A stretch of DNA of 6,691 nucleotides from an uncultured Lachnospiraceae bacterium. GTDB lineage: Bacteria; Bacillota; Clostridia; Lachnospirales; Lachnospiraceae. A program made the translations under genes and the position numbers. Shown in pieces: positions 6,530-6,691 of this stretch (positions within the stretch are counted from its first letter, which is position 1; every line of letters begins with the position of its first letter). Where the stretch lies: the NCBI GenBank assembly GCA_946611525.1, contig CAMODS010000073.1, forward strand, positions 1 through 6,691. Direction: 5' to 3'. Under the pieces are notes generated by a model. It saw only the letters and a list, made by a program, of their open reading frames with translations. It was not told the origin of the DNA and ran no database searches.

Positions 6530-6561
6530 AAAAAAACCCGGTACTTATTAAGCACCGGGTT
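6530..6561 (-). terminator. Intrinsic terminator of rpmA
   Basis: Read on the minus strand, AACCCGGTGCTT and AAGTACCGGGTT form a 12-bp stem (one G-T pair) with an AAT loop. It is followed by a run of seven T (plus-strand A-run 6530-6536, whose last two bases also pair at the stem foot). It starts 11 bases beyond the rpmA stop. On the plus strand there is no T-run after the stem, so it should not serve purB. Confidence 0.93.
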
Positions 6562-6572
6562 AAGTCCAAAGT

Positions 6573-6691
6573 TTACGCTTCCTTGGGATATACAGAAGCC
6601 TGCTTCCTGTCGCGGCCGAGGCGCTCAAAACGAAGAACTCCGTCAACCTTTGCGTAGAGGGTATCATCTCCACCCTTACCTACGTTAACTC
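6573..6691 (-). CDS. rpmA: Ribosomal protein L27 (bL27), C-terminal part (5' end outside window)
   Basis: Large-subunit ribosomal protein located near the peptidyl-transferase centre. On the minus strand 38 complete codons are visible, from VNVGKGGDDTLYAKVDG through VLRFERLGRDRKQASVYP to KEA and TAA at 6575-6573. The leading two bases (GA) fit the Gly that normally precedes. The NVG(R/K)GGDDTL and FER.GRDRK blocks are diagnostic of L27. The N-terminus, which is proteolytically trimmed in Firmicutes, is outside the window. The gene converges on purB and is followed at once by a strong terminator. In many bacteria rpmA is followed by obg in the same transcript; the terminator argues against that here. 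Confidence 0.96.
   Translation of the reverse strand, partial: VNVGKGGDDTLYAKVDGVLRFERLGRDRKQASVYPKEA

Noticed and set aside
6333..6569. Minus-strand 78-codon open frame in the purB-rpmA gap
   Set aside because: It begins inside the rpmA terminator, runs through the hairpins, has no ribosome binding site and encodes a low-plausibility Arg/Ser/Thr-rich peptide.
1..6691. Defence system, CRISPR array, prophage or insertion sequence
   Set aside because: No transposase, integrase, nuclease, regular spacer repeats or target duplications are visible; all large frames are housekeeping genes or the CapA-like protein.

Overview
The window is a stretch of housekeeping chromosome, most likely from a Firmicute of class Clostridia, probably Lachnospiraceae. 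I infer this from the protein styles (a Clostridia-like ThrRS, a Mn-type phosphoglycerate mutase, a 484-residue adenylosuccinate lyase and a Firmicute-like L27), strong AGGAGG-type ribosome binding sites, a TGnTATAAT promoter, balanced base composition and many short structured intergenic elements. No sequence search was possible, so the family-level placement is an inference.

Left part (1-3642), plus strand: the 3' end of thrS (threonyl-tRNA synthetase) overlaps by 11 bases a secreted CapA/PgsA-type protein gene. One base after that gene ends, gpmI (cofactor-independent phosphoglycerate mutase) begins. The spacing implies one transcript, which ends at a clean intrinsic terminator just after gpmI. 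The combination of tRNA charging, a cell-surface protein and glycolysis is not an obvious functional unit.

Middle part (3643-6266), plus strand: a short gap with a doubtful 29-codon ORF and a good extended -10 promoter leads into purC (SAICAR synthetase), followed after 124 bases by purB (adenylosuccinate lyase). PurC and PurB catalyse two consecutive steps of IMP synthesis: PurC makes SAICAR and PurB splits fumarate from it. PurB also acts in the last step to AMP. The purC-purB gap is filled by a 24-bp imperfect hairpin and by a GAGCGAAGCGAAGGAT-type interspersed repeat that runs right up to the purB ribosome binding site.

Right part (6267-6691): after purB comes about 300 bases without a convincing gene. 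It holds a nested, branched inverted-repeat element (about 6358-6525). Next is a strong minus-strand terminator belonging to rpmA (ribosomal protein L27), whose 3' end enters from the right edge, so purB and rpmA are convergent.

I see no clear new multi-gene system. The observations most worth checking are an abrupt change in synonymous codon choice in the last quarter of purB, the branched element just downstream of it, and the repeat material between purC and purB.
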